Assembly: GCF_014203235.1 (NCBI RefSeq)
Contig: NZ_JACHIN010000011.1
Coordinates: 310,001-374,000, forward strand
DNA from: Nonomuraea endophytica
GTDB taxonomy: Bacteria > Actinomycetota > Actinomycetes > Streptosporangiales > Streptosporangiaceae
DNA: 64,000 nucleotides
Direction: 5' to 3'
Shown here: one piece after another, positions 62,494 through 64,000 of the stretch
How positions within the stretch are numbered: the stretch's first letter is position 1
Layout: each line of letters opens with the position of its first letter
The notes under the pieces: generated by a model
Seen by the model: only the letters and a program-made list of their open reading frames with translations
Databases searched by the model: none
What the model was told of the DNA's origin: nothing
Position numbers and translations under genes: made by a program

Positions 62494-64000
62494 GTGACCG
62501 GCACGTACGTTTTTCCCGCCTCGTTCGCCCAGGAACGGTTGTGGTTCCTGGCCCAGCTCGATCCCGGCGCGCCCACGTACCACATCAACGCCATGATGCA
62601 TCTGCCCGAGCGGACCGATCCGGACCGGTACGAGCGGATACTCGGCGAGCTGGTCCAGCGGCACGAGACGCTGCGGACCGGCTTGGCGGTCGAGGGCGGG
62701 AACCTCGTCCAGATCGTCCAGGTCGAGCTGCCGGTCACCCTGCCCACGACCGACCTGCGGGACCTGCCGCCGGAAGAGGCCGAGCGCGAGTTCGGCGCGC
62801 TGGCCCGGGAGATGGCGCGGCTGCCGTTCGCGCTGGATCGGCCGCCGCTGTGGCGGGCGCGCCTGGTGCGGATGCCGGACGCGGACCAGCGGCTGATCTT
62901 CGTGGTTCACCACGCCGTGTTCGACGCCCGCTCGGCCACCAACCTCGGTCAGGAGATCCGGGAGCTGGACGCGGCCATCGAGGAGGGCCGCCCGGCGCGG
63001 TTGCCCGAGCTGCCCGTCCAGTACGCCGACTACGCCGCCTGGCAGCGTGAGCACCTCGGGCAGGGGGTGCTCGCCGCCCAGCTCGCCCACTGGCGGGACC
63101 GGCTGGCCGGGCTGCCGGCCGATCTCGGGCTGCCCACCGACCGGCCCAGGCCGTCCGTGCGCGGGCACGCCGGGGCCGAGCACCACCTGGAGCTGCCCGC
63201 CGCCCTGGTGGACGAGCTGGAAGCGCTGGCCATGCGGCGCGGCGCGACGCTGTTCATGGTGCTGCTGGCCGCGTTGAAGGCGCTGCTCTCGCGGTATGCG
63301 GGCCAGGAGGACGTGGCGGTGGGCACGCCGGTCGCCGGGCGCGATCTGCCGGAGTTCGAGCCGGTGCTGGGCGTGTTCATCAACACGCTGGTGCTGCGCA
63401 GCGACCTGAGCGGGGATCCGTCGTTCGGCGCGTTGCTGGATCGGGTGCGGGAGACCGTGCTCGACGCGCTGGACCACGCCGAGGTGCCGTTCGACCGGCT
63501 GGTCGAGGCGCTTCAGCCGGTCCGCGACACCAGCCGCACGCCGCTTTTCCAGGTGGGCTTCAACCTGCTGCCGATGAGCGCGCGCGGGCAGTTCCCGAAC
63601 GGCACCGCCCAGCTGGACCTGAACCTGGACGTGGTCAGGACGGCTGAGGGTGCCGGGGTCTACTTCGAGTACAGCACCGATCTTTTCGACGCCGGCACGA
63701 TCGAGCGCCTGGCGGGCGCTTACCGGCTGATCCTCGAGGCGGTCGCCGCCGACTCCGGCGCGCGGCTGTCGGAGCTGCCGTTGATGACGCCGGCGCAGCG
63801 GTCGGAGCTGCTGGCCGGGTGGAACGACACGGCCGCGCCGTACCCGGAGAGGACCCTGCACGAGCTCGTCGCCGAGCAGGCGGCGCGGACGCCCGGCGCG
63901 GTGGCGGTGCGCGGGCCGGACGGTGAGGAGCTCACCTACGCCGAGCTCGTCGCCCGCACGGAGGCGCTGGCCGGGCGGCTGGTGGCCGAGGGGGTGCGGG
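62494..64000 (+). CDS. NRPS, C-A..., truncated by window edge
   Basis: The frame is open to the window end (502 codons seen). Residues 1-430 are a condensation domain: FPASFAQERLWFLAQLDPGAPTYHI at the start, the active site VVHHAVFDARSA near 140, and the closing segments VPFDRLVEALQP and TPLFQVGFNLL. The active site is HHxxxDA rather than HHxxxDG. From about 435 an adenylation domain begins (LAGWNDTAAPYPERTLHELV, then ELTYAELVARTEALAGRLV). It should take the chain from the PKS carrier domain and add the next amino acid. The GTG start at 62494 follows AGGAG by eight bases. Substrate residues lie beyond the window. Confidence 0.9.
   Translation, partial: MTGTYVFPASFAQERLWFLAQLDPGAPTYHINAMMHLPERTDPDRYERILGELVQRHETLRTGLAVEGGNLVQIVQVELPVTLPTTDLRDLPPEEAEREFGALAREMARLPFALDRPPLWRARLVRMPDADQRLIFVVHHAVFDARSATNLGQEIRELDAAIEEGRPARLPELPVQYADYAAWQREHLGQGVLAAQLAHWRDRLAGLPADLGLPTDRPRPSVRGHAGAEHHLELPAALVDELEALAMRRGATLFMVLLAALKALLSRYAGQEDVAVGTPVAGRDLPEFEPVLGVFINTLVLRSDLSGDPSFGALLDRVRETVLDALDHAEVPFDRLVEALQPVRDTSRTPLFQVGFNLLPMSARGQFPNGTAQLDLNLDVVRTAEGAGVYFEYSTDLFDAGTIERLAGAYRLILEAVAADSGARLSELPLMTPAQRSELLAGWNDTAAPYPERTLHELVAEQAARTPGAVAVRGPDGEELTYAELVARTEALAGRLVAEGVR

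Overview
The window is a high-GC actinomycete chromosome segment, roughly 70% G+C by eye, with GTG starts, ATGA/GTGA gene overlaps and very rare TTA codons. The gene content fits a Streptosporangiales-type genome such as Nonomuraea; that placement is inference from gene style, not from a marker gene. No rRNA, tRNA, CRISPR or intact IS element was seen.

Layout. (1) 1-2941, plus strand: the end of an ADP-forming acyl-CoA synthetase, an AruI-like ThDP 2-oxoacid decarboxylase and a Glu/Leu/Phe/Val dehydrogenase, joined by ATGA overlaps, as a 2-oxoacid/amino-acid catabolic operon. (2) 2860-8025, minus: a complete oligopeptide-type ABC transporter (lipoprotein, two permeases, a fused double ATPase). 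(3) 8129-33404, minus: a compact type I polyketide cluster. A LuxR-family regulator is followed by three PKS genes. PKS A has a KSQ loading module and module 1, PKS B has modules 2 and 3, and PKS C has module 4 plus thioesterase. An SDR and two SnoaL/NTF2-like proteins follow. Domain reading predicts a propionyl-started C12 pentaketide. A TAGGGG motif lies upstream of both the PKS operon and the ABC operon, so both may be under the LuxR regulator.

(4) 33405-34460: a stretch of decayed gene fragments (DUF418-like, the end of an ABC-2 permease, a possible regulator). (5) 34461-44019: accessory genes. These are AraC and an NmrA-MDR fusion (divergent), a secreted GH16 glucanase with a ricin lectin domain, a second AraC and an alpha/beta hydrolase, a hydrolase-cupin pair divergent from MarR, and a secreted nuclease/phosphatase-like protein with a discoidin domain. 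(6) 44022-49694: a chimeric permease-HTH ORF next to a DrrA-type ATPase, a secreted small protein, an Lrp/AsnC regulator divergent from an EamA exporter plus an aldo-keto reductase, and a lipoprotein Ntn-type amide hydrolase.

(7) 50596-64000, plus: the start of a hybrid NRPS-PKS cluster that runs off the window. It contains a type II thioesterase fused to a degenerate phosphopantetheinyl-transferase-like domain, an A-T-C-A-T NRPS with a Lys2-like second A domain, a KS-AT-KR-DH-T PKS with unusual domain order, an MbtH-like protein, and a C-A... NRPS. The two assembly lines are about 17 kb apart on opposite strands and look like separate pathways.
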